The position numbers and the translations under genes are program-made. Of a DNA stretch of 64,000 nt, positions 33,393 to 42,803 are shown one piece after another. The DNA is taken from contig NZ_JBGFFE010000013.1 of NCBI RefSeq assembly GCF_041224415.1, positions 18,100 to 82,099 on the forward strand, in the 5' to 3' direction. Origin of the DNA: Clostridium_B lapidicellarium. GTDB taxonomy: Bacteria; Bacillota; Clostridia; Clostridiales; Clostridiaceae. A model generated the notes under the pieces. It did not search any database. It saw nothing but the letters and a program-made list of their open reading frames with translations, and had not been told where the DNA came from. Within the stretch, counting starts at the first letter, position 1; every line of letters starts with the position of its first letter.

Positions 33393-35702
33393 TTGATAAA
33401 AATGTCTTCTTTGATTATCAGAGTTTATGGTATTGTCCAGGGTGTGGGTTTCCGGCCGTTTATAAGCAGAATTGCCGATCGGTTCGGCATCAAGGGAGGT
33501 GTGGCCAACAAGGGATCTTATGTTGAAGTGCATGCACAGGGGACGGACAAAGCACTCCATGCGTTTTTGGAGGCACTGCAAAATGAATCCCCGGAGAGAT
33601 CGGCAATTTTGAAGATAGATGTGAACAAGACTGATGAAAAGGCTGCGGAGAGCTTTAAAATCGTTGAAAGTGAAAAAGAATCAGGGGATATTTTCATTTC
33701 ACCGGACATTGCCACATGCGATAAGTGCAAGCGGGAGCTTTTTGACAGAAATAACCGGCGTTACCTGCACCCGTTTATCAATTGCACTGCCTGCGGCCCG
33801 AGACTTACTATCCTCGATTCAATGCCATACGACCGTGTCCGCACGAGTATGGGAGAATTTCCGATGTGCCCCGCCTGTGAATATGAATACACCCATGCCG
33901 AAACCAGAAGGTACGATGCTCAGCCGGTTTGCTGCAATGACTGCGGTCCTCAGGTGTATCTGCTTGGTCGCTTGGAGCGTGGTGCAGATGCAATTACTTA
34001 TACAAGACGTGCCATAATGGATGGAAAAATTGCAGCGGTAAAGGGAATTGGCGGTTTTCATCTCTGCTGTGACGCATCAAATAAAAAGGCCGTTGATCGT
34101 CTGCGCACCTTAAAAAACAGACCGATGAAGCCATTTGCGGTTATGCTGCGTGATCTGGACACGGTAAAACGCGAGTGTGTGATTCTCCCTGGACAGGAGA
34201 AAATACTGGATGGCCCCCAAAAGCCAATTATTCTTTTAAAAAAAAGGCTGGTTAGCTGTCTTTGCACTCAGATTGCTCCCGACAACCCGATGGTTGGAGT
34301 TATGCTGCCTTATGCACCGATACAGATGCTTCTCTTTGATTATGATGACGATGTGCAAATGACGGACTGTCTGGTAATGACAAGCGGAAATGTATCAGGT
34401 GCACCGATCTGTAGAAACGACGAGGATGTCTTGCATGAGATCTCCGGATTCTGCGATGTGGTTTTGTCGCACGATCGAAAAATCCGTATGAGGGTCGACG
34501 ACTCCGTTATGGATTTTTTACAGGGAAAACCCTATATGATCCGGAGGTCGCGCGGATACGCACCACTGCCATTTATGCTCTCCGGTGATTTTCATGGACA
34601 GGTTCTTGGCATCGGCGGCGAACTGAAAAATACATTCTGCATCGGAAAAAATAGACTGTTTTATCCGTCCCCCTATGTTGGGGATATGGTGGATATACGC
34701 ACCGTCTGTGCTCTGCGCGAATCTATTGAAAGGATGGAAACGCTGCTTGAAGCAAAGCCGCAGATCGTAGCGTGTGATATGCATCCTAGATACAACACAA
34801 CGGCCGTTGCAGAAGAACTTGGCCTGCCAGTTATGAAGATACAGCATCATTATGCTCATATTGTTTCATGTATGGCGGAAAATGATTATGCAGACGATGT
34901 GATTGGAGTTTCTTTCGATGGTACTGGCTATGGGACCGACGGAACCATCTGGGGAGGCGAGTTTTTAAAGTCGTCTTATGGAGAATTCGAACGGCTTGGC
35001 AGTATCCGCCCGTTTTTACAGATCGGCGGTGATGCCTCGGCGCGGGAGGGCTGGCGTATTGCTGTCTCGATGATTTATGCCCTGTATCGAGATAAAGCTA
35101 CCGATGTTATATCCGCACTTGGTTTGTGCAGCCAGAATATGATGCATGTGCAGATGACTATGGTGGATAAGAAGATCAATAGTGTCGTTTCAACCAGCGC
35201 CGGACGGCTTTTCGATGCGGTCAGTGCGATTCTCGGCGTGAGGAAGGTCTCGACGTTTGAGGGCGAGGCGTCAATGGCTCTCCAGTTTGCCGCCGAGACT
35301 TACTGCGAACGGCATCCGGATATCTCGAAAAAAGTTTTTGGTGCGGCCGATCGAATACTGGTTTCCGGGAAAAATAGGTTTGTACTTTGTACGGATGAGC
35401 TGGTGAAATATCTGACAGATTCAGTGCTTTCGGGCGGAGACACCCAAGAACTCGCCTATATTTTTCATGACGTCCTCGCGGAAATGATTGCGGCGGGCTG
35501 TGAAAAGGCCAGAACTGTAACAGGGCTCGATGTGTGTGCGCTCAGCGGCGGGGTTTTTCAGAACCGGCTCCTCACTGAAATGTGTGCCTCACGGTTGAGG
35601 AAACGTGGGTTTACTGTGCTGCTTCACAGTCTTATCCCTCCGAATGACGGAGGAATTTCACTTGGTCAGGCAGTTGCTGCCATGTATCGTTTGAATCAAT
35701 AG
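33393..35702 (+). CDS. hypF: HypF, carbamoyltransferase of [NiFe]-hydrogenase maturation
   Basis: HypF converts carbamoyl phosphate to a carbamoyl group on HypE, which becomes cyanide. The domains are in normal order: acylphosphatase (about 1-90, YGIVQGVGFRPFI), paired zinc fingers (CDKCKRELF ... CTACGPR and CPACEYEY ... CCNDCGPQ), YrdC-like (about 200-385) and a Kae1/HypF C-terminal domain (HHYAHIVSCMAE, GVSFDGTGYGTDG, ALSGGVFQNR). Length is 769. TTG 33393 is 4 bases after AAGGGAG, so it is preferred to ATG 33402. Confidence 0.96.
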   Translation: MIKMSSLIIRVYGIVQGVGFRPFISRIADRFGIKGGVANKGSYVEVHAQGTDKALHAFLEALQNESPERSAILKIDVNKTDEKAAESFKIVESEKESGDIFISPDIATCDKCKRELFDRNNRRYLHPFINCTACGPRLTILDSMPYDRVRTSMGEFPMCPACEYEYTHAETRRYDAQPVCCNDCGPQVYLLGRLERGADAITYTRRAIMDGKIAAVKGIGGFHLCCDASNKKAVDRLRTLKNRPMKPFAVMLRDLDTVKRECVILPGQEKILDGPQKPIILLKKRLVSCLCTQIAPDNPMVGVMLPYAPIQMLLFDYDDDVQMTDCLVMTSGNVSGAPICRNDEDVLHEISGFCDVVLSHDRKIRMRVDDSVMDFLQGKPYMIRRSRGYAPLPFMLSGDFHGQVLGIGGELKNTFCIGKNRLFYPSPYVGDMVDIRTVCALRESIERMETLLEAKPQIVACDMHPRYNTTAVAEELGLPVMKIQHHYAHIVSCMAENDYADDVIGVSFDGTGYGTDGTIWGGEFLKSSYGEFERLGSIRPFLQIGGDASAREGWRIAVSMIYALYRDKATDVISALGLCSQNMMHVQMTMVDKKINSVVSTSAGRLFDAVSAILGVRKVSTFEGEASMALQFAAETYCERHPDISKKVFGAADRILVSGKNRFVLCTDELVKYLTDSVLSGGDTQELAYIFHDVLAEMIAAGCEKARTVTGLDVCALSGGVFQNRLLTEMCASRLRKRGFTVLLHSLIPPNDGGISLGQAVAAMYRLNQ

Positions 35703-35729
35703 ACTATATATTAATTGGAGGTATGAATT

Positions 35730-35936
35730 ATGTGTGTAGGAATATCAGCAAAGGTTGTCAACATCGATGAAGGTACGGCGGTTATTGATATGTCCGGGGC
35801 CAAAAGGAAGGTATCGGTAGACCTGATCGAGGATCTCGATCCCGGCGATTATGTTATGGTCCATGCAGGAATGGCTATTGCCAAAATTACCGACAGCGAT
35901 GCTGATGAAACCAATAAAATTATGGAGACACTTTAA
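35730..35936 (+). CDS. hypC: HypC, [NiFe]-hydrogenase maturation chaperone
   Basis: HypC is a 68-residue chaperone whose N-terminal Cys2 (MCVGISAKV) holds the Fe(CN)2CO unit with HypD. The remainder (DVMSGAKRKVSV-like core, GDYVMVHAGMAIAKI) matches HypC/HupF. AGGAGG-like TGGAGG precedes the ATG. Its stop overlaps the hypD start (TAATG). Confidence 0.95.
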   Translation: MCVGISAKVVNIDEGTAVIDMSGAKRKVSVDLIEDLDPGDYVMVHAGMAIAKITDSDADETNKIMETL

Positions 35937-36991
35937 TGGGAAATCAGAATATATCCGCAAGGGAAATTATTGAATCTTATGATGGACGGCACATTCGCAT
36001 TATGGAAGTATGCGGCACGCATACCCATGAAATTTTCAGGCTGGGTATCCGGAAAATCCTGCCCGAGGCTGTTGAATTGATCTCCGGTCCCGGATGTCCG
36101 GTCTGTGTTACGCCGGTCAGCTTTATCGACGAGGCTGTCATGCTCGCACTCGATCATGGCACTGTCATCTGTACTTTTGGCGACTTAATCCGTGTTCCCG
36201 GATCAAAGATGAGTCTGGCCGGAGCCAGGCCGAAGGGTGCGGCGATTAAGATGGTATATTCTCCGCTTGATGCCATTGAATATGCGGAGAAAAACCCAGA
36301 TAAAAATATTGTTTTTCTAGCGGTGGGATTTGAAACCACGGTGCCGGCGGCGTGTCTCGCTGTCAAAAAGGCCAAAATGGCTGGCCTCAAAAATTTCACT
36401 ATCCTAGGTGCCAACAAAACTATGCCGAACGCTTACAAGGCGCTGAAGGACAGTGCTGATGCATTTCTCTATCCAGGGCATGTCAATGCTATTTCCGGAA
36501 CATACGTCTGTGAACAGCTTGTTAAAAAGGGAATCTCCGGCGTTGTGACGGGATTTACCGCAAGCGAGCTGCTCACCGCACTTGCTGTCGTGATCAGGTT
36601 GACACAAGGTGGAAAGCCATTTTTCCGGAACTGTTATCCAAGAGTCGTAAAGCCCGAAGGCAATGTACTTGCTCAGAATCTTATAAATGAAGTCATGGAG
36701 CCATGTGACGCCGAATGGCGGGGACTTGGGATGATAAAGGGTTCCGGGCTCAAGCTCCGGACGGTATACAGCGATTTTGACGCGAGACTTCGGTTCAGCC
36801 TACCGAAGGTTACTGGCAGGAGCAACCCTGCATGCCGCTGCGGTGATGTGCTTCAGGGAAAATGCAGGCCGCCGGACTGCAAAATGTTCGGAACTGGCTG
36901 TACACCGCAGCATCCGGTGGGTGCTTGCATGGTGTCCAACGAGGGTGCATGTTCAGCCTATTATCAGTATGGAGGAGATTTCAATGTATAA
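35936..36991 (+). CDS. hypD: HypD, Fe-S scaffold for Fe(CN)2CO assembly
   Basis: HypD, with HypC, is the site where cyanide and CO are placed on iron. The 351-residue protein shows MEVCGTHTHE, GPGCPVCVTP, FGDLIRVPGS, VGFETTVPA and the C-terminal cysteine cluster RCGDVLQGKCRPPDCKMFG that binds [4Fe-4S]. It is coupled to hypC by a one-base overlap and to hypE by an eight-base overlap. Confidence 0.96.
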   Translation: MGNQNISAREIIESYDGRHIRIMEVCGTHTHEIFRLGIRKILPEAVELISGPGCPVCVTPVSFIDEAVMLALDHGTVICTFGDLIRVPGSKMSLAGARPKGAAIKMVYSPLDAIEYAEKNPDKNIVFLAVGFETTVPAACLAVKKAKMAGLKNFTILGANKTMPNAYKALKDSADAFLYPGHVNAISGTYVCEQLVKKGISGVVTGFTASELLTALAVVIRLTQGGKPFFRNCYPRVVKPEGNVLAQNLINEVMEPCDAEWRGLGMIKGSGLKLRTVYSDFDARLRFSLPKVTGRSNPACRCGDVLQGKCRPPDCKMFGTGCTPQHPVGACMVSNEGACSAYYQYGGDFNV

Positions 36992-37988
36992 AACAGTTAT
37001 GTTAGCTCATGGTGCGGGCGGAAAGCAGACGTCGGAGCTGATTGATCAGGTATTCAAAGCTCATTTTTCTAATCCGGACCTGACTGCGGATGATGCAGCG
37101 GTCCTATCAATTGCGGGGGGGAAGATTGCTTTTACTACGGACGGTTTTATTGTTTCTCCCTATGAGTTCCCGGGCGGAAACATCGGAAAACTCAGCATAT
37201 GCGGGACAGTCAACGATTTGTCCTGCATGGGTGCAAAACCGCTTTATCTATCCTGTGCTTTTGTGATTGAAGAGGGATTTCCCATGGAAAAACTGGAACA
37301 GATTGCAGCAGCTATGGAAAAGACGGCAAAGGAAGCCGGCGTAAGGATTGTGGCTGGTGATACCAAGGTGACAGGAAAAGGTCAGGTGGACAATATTTTT
37401 ATTACCACTACTGGAATCGGTCAGATAATGGCAGGTGCAAATACTTCCGGAAAGCTGGCCCGTCCAGGTGACGCCGTTATAGTGACCGGCGATGTCGGGC
37501 GGCACGGCTGTGCGGTTCTGCTTGCCAGAAATGAGTTTGGTATTGATGCAGATATCACGAGTGATTGTGCACCGCTGTGGGATACGGTTAAACAAATGTT
37601 CAATACCACCAAAAATATTCACGTTATCCGTGACGCCACACGGGGCGGTGTCGGTACGGTACTGTATGAAATTGCAGGACAGAGCGGTGTTGGAATCTGT
37701 CTGGATGCCGAAAAGATCCCGGTGGCCGGAGAGGTATCCGGCATCTGCAGTATGCTCGGACTGGAACCTCTGTATCTGGCCTGTGAAGGCAGGCTTATAG
37801 TATTTACACCAAAGGAAGAAGCTCAGTCGGTCATAAAAACACTTCACGAATGCCCTTATTCAAGAAATGCCGCAGTCATAGGTGAGGTTACCTCTGACAT
37901 GCCCGGCAAGGTGATTATGAAAACTGCAATTGGCTCACAGACGCTTCTTCCCCAGCCGGGTGGAGAACTATTGCCTCGCATTTGCTGA
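36984..37988 (+). CDS. hypE: HypE, cyanide-forming dehydratase
   Basis: HypE dehydrates its C-terminal thiocarbamoyl cysteine to thiocyanate and passes cyanide to HypCD. AHGAGGKQTSELI is the conserved N-terminus, and the chain ends in PRIC, the acceptor cysteine as the last residue. Length is 334. The frame is open far upstream, but GGAGGAG lies just before ATG 36984. hypA and hypB, the nickel-insertion genes, do not follow. This is the last gene of the operon. Confidence 0.95.
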   Translation: MYKTVMLAHGAGGKQTSELIDQVFKAHFSNPDLTADDAAVLSIAGGKIAFTTDGFIVSPYEFPGGNIGKLSICGTVNDLSCMGAKPLYLSCAFVIEEGFPMEKLEQIAAAMEKTAKEAGVRIVAGDTKVTGKGQVDNIFITTTGIGQIMAGANTSGKLARPGDAVIVTGDVGRHGCAVLLARNEFGIDADITSDCAPLWDTVKQMFNTTKNIHVIRDATRGGVGTVLYEIAGQSGVGICLDAEKIPVAGEVSGICSMLGLEPLYLACEGRLIVFTPKEEAQSVIKTLHECPYSRNAAVIGEVTSDMPGKVIMKTAIGSQTLLPQPGGELLPRIC

Positions 37989-38063
37989 CATAATATAAAA
38001 TAATGAATTTCAACAAATAAATCTAAAAAGTCATACCGTCCGACTAGGTAAAAGTTTTTTGAG

Positions 38064-38119
38064 CTTAAAGTGTAAATGCTAATCTATTAATTCGACTATA
38101 ATTTACACTTTAAGTTTTT
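38064..38119 (+). terminator. Probable terminator at the right edge of the island
   Basis: CTTAAAGTGTAAAT (38064-38077) and its exact complement ATTTACACTTTAAG (38101-38114) form a 14-bp stem with a 23-base loop, followed by TTTTTG. It lies 75 bases after hypE. A mobile-element inverted repeat is the alternative. Confidence 0.6.
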
Positions 38120-38189
38120 GTTGAAAATTTGTTGATAGAATGATTATAATGATTTCATATTTAATTATGAATTAATCATTATATACTAT

Positions 38190-38449
38190 AAATAAAAAAA
38201 TATAGAGTTGCTGGGGGAGCTTTTGCTGTAAAAATAACAGAAAAAGGTAATAAAATCTTTTTTCAAGTGTTTAATAAAACAAAAGTTAAGATATATTGGG
38301 AAATAATATTATACTTATTTTTATATTGATTGGATTAGGATTTATAATAAGCAGAGCTTTACATCTCAGGAAGTAATGGTATCGACTATTTATAGTGCTG
38401 GTACACTTACATCAGTCATATACATAGCTAGAATTTTATTTCCTGTTTA
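38190..38449 (+). pseudogene. Decayed coding remnant of unknown origin
   Basis: Two adjacent frames carry protein-like sequence with no start codon: RVAGGAFAVKITEKGN ... and, after a frame change near 38320, IYNKQSFTSQEVMVST ... ending at TAA 38449. I do not recognise the family. It looks like the debris of a gene at the island boundary. The rest of the gene-poor stretch 37989-38655 holds only the terminator at 38064 and AT-rich sequence. Confidence 0.3.
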
Positions 38450-38655
38450 AGATTAGGGGCTTATAAAATGGAAACAAGAAGAAAAATTTCAAAAGTCAGA
38501 ATATGTGAATTTTACTAATCCAGATGTAATTGATTATTGATAATTGAACTGATAAGTCAAATGGTCCTTATTTTGAAGATATTTTTGTTGGGACATCATG
38601 AGCAATTATAGCCTTTTTTATTTAAGGGCAAATTTTCATCGGTTACGTATATATG

Positions 38656-39052
38656 CTATGGAATAACTAGAAGAAGTGTATAACTTTCTGTTATAGTTAA
38701 ATTCAAAAAATTTTTAGTATCTAGTTTTTCAAGTATGTTTTTTTGATATTCAAGGCGGAGCTCTCCATCGCTGGGTGATATTCTGCAACTTAACCCTAGA
38801 TTCAATTCTTTGGATTTTTTGTAGATGTGAGTGAAAAGCTGAGAGCTTGTTTCAAACGGGCAGGAAGTGAGTATTGTGTCTATTACCATTTTCTTCTATG
38901 ATTAGCATACCTACGAGTTCTGTTGTTTCGTACACCGTAGTGAGAAGCCGCACAGCCATTTTATTTTCTTCCAATAACTCGCCATAGGACTTTAAAGTCT
39001 TAAATACCTGTGATTTATTTAGCTTGAAGTTGAAGTCAAATATTATTTCCAT
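38656..39052 (-). pseudogene. Small unknown gene, probably frameshifted
   Basis: Two overlapping minus-strand frames together make one plausible protein. The first is 38852-39052 (MEIIFDFNFKLNKSQVF ... ELVGMLIIEE). The second is 38656-38889 (MVIDTILTSCPFETSSQLF ... YTLLLVIP). They overlap by 38 bases around 38870, as expected from a single frameshift or programmed overlap. GAAGGT precedes the first ATG; the second has no convincing ribosome site. The family is not recognised. Two separate small genes remain possible. Confidence 0.4.
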
Positions 39053-39137
39053 GTTAATTTACCTTCATTTATATAAGATCAGTTTTGATAATACTAAGTT
39101 ATATTTGCCTGCTTTGAAATCAATGTTGATTAAAAAA

Positions 39138-39179
39138 AGAAAAGACCCTAGCAGTTTATTCTGCTAAGTGGCCTTTATT
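39138..39179 (-). terminator. Terminator of the minus-strand aconitase-like gene
   Basis: Read on the minus strand, TAGCAG pairs with CTGCTA and the flanking AAAGGCC pairs imperfectly with GGTCTTT. TTTTCTTTTTTT follows. It sits directly after the stop codon at 39190. Confidence 0.7.
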
Positions 39180-39189
39180 TATGATAATT

Positions 39190-41481
39190 CTATTGTTTTT
39201 TGTTATAGTTAATTAAACAACCTGATAATATAATATTAATTTCATTATCCGTAAGCTTGTGGATATTCAGTGTAAATTTTTCAATTTTGTCTCTCACAAT
39301 ATAGGCATCTAATTTTTGACATTTTTTTAAAAGCGTTTTTCTTATATTAGGTATGAAAATAAAATCATTACACCTAAACTTGGGATCATCTTCTATCGTA
39401 AATGGTATCATACCCCAATTAATTAAGTTTGAACGATATCTTTTTGTAGCGTATTCTTTTGCAATGTTTGCATATCCACCAAGAACTTTTTGACAGCTGG
39501 CAGCATATTCACGGGCAGATCCATCACCTGGCTTAACAGCATAGATAAGACTTCCGAATCCAGTATTTTTTAGATTTATATTTTTATAAATTTCTGTGAC
39601 TCTTGTGAAAGCGTCTTTCAAATCATTGTTTTCAGTAAAAGGTAAATTTCCGATAATTCTGGCTTTTTCTGCATTTTGAATTTTTTTAGCTCTGCCAACA
39701 TACTCTGGATCTCTGCGTATTAAAGTAAATTCTGCAAGTTTCGATGGATTAGAACGGTATGATGATGTATCTCCTGAAGGTATTAGTTCATCGGTGCTTG
39801 TAACCGGATCTTCAATAAACGATGCCACTTTTAGAATTAAATTATCCGGTAATTCAGTCATTTCTGGCCAATCTGAAATATTTGGACCTATTATTATTTT
39901 TTGATTTTCATCAACTTTACCATATCCATAATAGACACGACTATCATATATTCCTCTATCAAAATAATATTTGGGTACATTATAATCTATATCTAAATCT
40001 GTTGCAGATGTCAGTACACCATCATTGATAGCTGTAGCTGCAATTGAGCGAGCATCCATTAGTGCAGTTGCAGCTATCTGACCATTACCCGGTTTTGAAC
40101 CTTCACGGTTTGGAAAATTTCTTGTCACATGTCTTATAGTTAATGTATTATTAGCTGGAATATCAGCTACACCAATGCATGAACCACAAAAGGCAGTTTT
40201 AAATAGTGCACCTGCTGCTATTATTTTAGCTGCTGTACCATTTCTTATTAAACTTAAATATATAGGCTGACTTGCTGGGTAAATGCTAAGTGAAAAATTT
40301 CCGTTACCTAAATGATGACCGTCTAAAATGCTAGCTACGGCGCAGATGTTTTCATATGTACCGCCAGCACATCCAGCTACAGAACCTTGCTGAACATACA
40401 GTTTGTTGTTTCTCACTTTATCTTTTAATGTAAATTTTGTACTTCCGCTGTCTATTAGCTTAACGGCATCTTTTTCCACTTTATCTAAGACATCATAAAG
40501 ATTTTGATTGACTTCATCAATAGTGTATACATTGCTTGGATGAAAAGGCATAGCTATCATTGACTTTATTTTTGAAAGATCCAGATATATAAGTCCGTCA
40601 TAATATGCAATATTTCCAGGATTTAGCTCTTTATAGTCTCCTTCTCTTCCATGAATTTCAAAATATTCTTTGACTCTATTATCAGTTTTCCAGATAGTAC
40701 TTAAACAGGCACTTTCAGTTGTCATTATGTCTATACCATTTCTAAAATCTACTGATAAATTTTTAATTCCCGGTCCTACAAATTCCATTATCTTATTTTT
40801 TACGAATCCATTTTTAAATACTGCACCAATTATTGCTAGGGCAATGTCCTGTGGGCCGATGCCATTTTCAGGTTTCCCTGTTAAATAGACGCCTATAATT
40901 TTAGGATATGCTATATCATAGGTTTTGCATAATAATTGCTTAACCAATTCACCGGCACCTTCACCTATTGATATAGCACCTAGAGCACCACCTCGGGTGT
41001 GACTGTCAGCACCTAAAATCATTTTTCCGCTTGCAGCTATTTTTTCCTTCATAAATTGGTGTATAACTGATATATTTGGTGGAACATAGATTCCACCATA
41101 TTTTTTTGCAGCAGATAGTGCAAAAACGTGGTCATCTTCATTAATAGTTCCTCCGACTGCACAGAGACTATTATGACAGCTTGTGAGAACGAAAGGGATT
41201 GGAAATTTTGTAACGCCGCTGGCACGTGCTGTTTGGAGAACTCCCATATAAGTCATGTCGTGGGCGGCCATAGCATCAAATTTTATTTTTAAATTTTTGC
41301 TGTCTCCAGAATGATTGTGTTCCTGAAGAATTGGATAGGCAATTGTATTCTTTTTTGCCATTTCTCTTGATATGTTTTTGTTACCCAATTGTGATTGAAG
41401 CTTTTTTAAACTTTCAGCATCATCAGGATAAATTTTATCTCCATTTAAAAGAAACGCACCTTCATTTAGTAATTTTATCAT
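39190..41481 (-). CDS. Aconitase-family hydratase, YbhJ-like (copy 1)
   Basis: This 763-residue member of the aconitase superfamily resembles E. coli YbhJ more than citrate-cycle aconitase. [4Fe-4S] ligands are visible in AGCAGGTYENI and in FCGSCIGVADIPANN (CxxC pair). ADSHTRGGALG and GDTSSYRSNP are substrate-site blocks, and the swivel domain is at the C-terminus. It should hydrate or dehydrate a tricarboxylate; the exact acid is unknown. GGGAG lies 9 bases before ATG 41481, whereas ATG 41490 is too close. It diverges from a LysR gene that may control it. Confidence 0.85.
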   Translation of the reverse strand: MIKLLNEGAFLLNGDKIYPDDAESLKKLQSQLGNKNISREMAKKNTIAYPILQEHNHSGDSKNLKIKFDAMAAHDMTYMGVLQTARASGVTKFPIPFVLTSCHNSLCAVGGTINEDDHVFALSAAKKYGGIYVPPNISVIHQFMKEKIAASGKMILGADSHTRGGALGAISIGEGAGELVKQLLCKTYDIAYPKIIGVYLTGKPENGIGPQDIALAIIGAVFKNGFVKNKIMEFVGPGIKNLSVDFRNGIDIMTTESACLSTIWKTDNRVKEYFEIHGREGDYKELNPGNIAYYDGLIYLDLSKIKSMIAMPFHPSNVYTIDEVNQNLYDVLDKVEKDAVKLIDSGSTKFTLKDKVRNNKLYVQQGSVAGCAGGTYENICAVASILDGHHLGNGNFSLSIYPASQPIYLSLIRNGTAAKIIAAGALFKTAFCGSCIGVADIPANNTLTIRHVTRNFPNREGSKPGNGQIAATALMDARSIAATAINDGVLTSATDLDIDYNVPKYYFDRGIYDSRVYYGYGKVDENQKIIIGPNISDWPEMTELPDNLILKVASFIEDPVTSTDELIPSGDTSSYRSNPSKLAEFTLIRRDPEYVGRAKKIQNAEKARIIGNLPFTENNDLKDAFTRVTEIYKNINLKNTGFGSLIYAVKPGDGSAREYAASCQKVLGGYANIAKEYATKRYRSNLINWGMIPFTIEDDPKFRCNDFIFIPNIRKTLLKKCQKLDAYIVRDKIEKFTLNIHKLTDNEINIILSGCLINYNKKQ

Positions 41482-41649
41482 GAATATCATCTCCCATTTT
41501 TATTTGTCAAAACAGATTTACTTGTTTATAAATACTTAATGAAAATATTTTTATTGCCTTCTCTTACAATTTAACATTTTTTTTGTAATAATCAAAATAT
41601 TAATATATTATATATTTATAATATCAATTTATGAGTGGGGTGTGTTAAT

Positions 41650-42546
41650 TTGGATATTAAGGATATAAAATATGTGGCGACAGTAGCCCAAACTAGAAAT
41701 TTTTCAATGGCTGCAAAACTTTTATATATAAGTCAGCCAGCTTTAAGTCAATATATCCATAGACTTGAAAATGAACTGGGAATTGTTTTATTTAAAAGAA
41801 CTAAATCTAAAGTATCATTATCTGAATTTGGGGAACTGTTTTTAAAAAATGGGATACCGATTTTGGAAGATGTTCAGAATTTGGAATGCAAAATGAAGGA
41901 GTTGTCCACTTTAAAGAGATCTAATTTAAAAGTTGGAATGTCTCAATTTTATGGTAAATATCTACTACCTGTTATTTTACCTATATTCAATAAATTATAT
42001 CCATATGTAAAGATAAAGGTAGTTGAAGATGTTTCTTCAATTTTGGAAAAAAAGATAATATCTGATCAAGTTGATCTAGCTATAATTCCACTGCCATTAT
42101 CTTCTTTTAAAGTGAAATATGATTTAATATTTAAGGAAAAGATAAAATTTGCAGTTTGTTCGAGCAACATTGTAGTCAAAAAATTTTTGAATACAATTAC
42201 TGAAGACGATTTTATCGATTTATCAATTTTTAAAGATGAACCTTTTATTGCACTTAAAAGTGGTTTTAAAATGAGAAATGTATTGGAATCAATTTGTGAA
42301 GAATTTAATTTTAGACCCAATGTAGTTTTGGAAACTGAAAATTTAGATACAGTTAATTCTTTAGTTAGTCGGAATTGTGGGGTATCTATTTTACCAGACA
42401 TAATTTCAAAATATAATAATGTGAAATATTTTAATGTGAATAGCAGTTTTTCCTCACGTCCAATATGTGTTGCCTATAAATACAATAAATATATTTCTAA
42501 AGAATCTCGTGATTTTATATCAATATTGAAGAAATATTATTTATGA
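41650..42546 (+). CDS. LysR-family transcriptional regulator (copy 1)
   Basis: The N-terminal winged helix-turn-helix (about residues 1-60) has the signature FSMAAKLLYISQPALSQYIHRLENELGIVLF. A LysR substrate-binding domain follows, for a length of 298 residues. TTG 41650 is favoured because GTGGGG lies about 9 bases upstream, and the protein then begins MDIKDIKYVATVA as usual. It diverges from aconitase-like copy 1 across 168 AT-rich bases. The genes after it are the frameshifted lactonase and a permease. Confidence 0.88.
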   Translation: MDIKDIKYVATVAQTRNFSMAAKLLYISQPALSQYIHRLENELGIVLFKRTKSKVSLSEFGELFLKNGIPILEDVQNLECKMKELSTLKRSNLKVGMSQFYGKYLLPVILPIFNKLYPYVKIKVVEDVSSILEKKIISDQVDLAIIPLPLSSFKVKYDLIFKEKIKFAVCSSNIVVKKFLNTITEDDFIDLSIFKDEPFIALKSGFKMRNVLESICEEFNFRPNVVLETENLDTVNSLVSRNCGVSILPDIISKYNNVKYFNVNSSFSSRPICVAYKYNKYISKESRDFISILKKYYL

Positions 42547-42563
42547 TAAATAAGAAAATTTGG

Positions 42564-42616
42564 AAAAGCATAAAAATTCGTATTTATAAAATACGGTTTT
42601 TTATGCTTTTTTTGTT
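42564..42616 (+). terminator. Terminator after the first LysR gene
   Basis: GCATAAAAA...CGTATTT pairs with AAATACG...TTTTTATGC and is followed by TTTTTTTG. The remaining bases to 42803 hold the promoter region of the next gene. Confidence 0.75.
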
Positions 42617-42803
42617 TAAAATAGCTAATTATAAGTTGATGTTATAGAGATATTATATATTAATATTTTTACTATTCTAACAAAAATGATAAGGTATTTA
42701 TAAACAATCAATGAATTTGTCAAAAAAGGAGGGATAATTAGAGACAATCATAATAACGTTTGCATAATATAATAATTTTATTTTAATTTAGGAGGTTTGT
42801 AAA

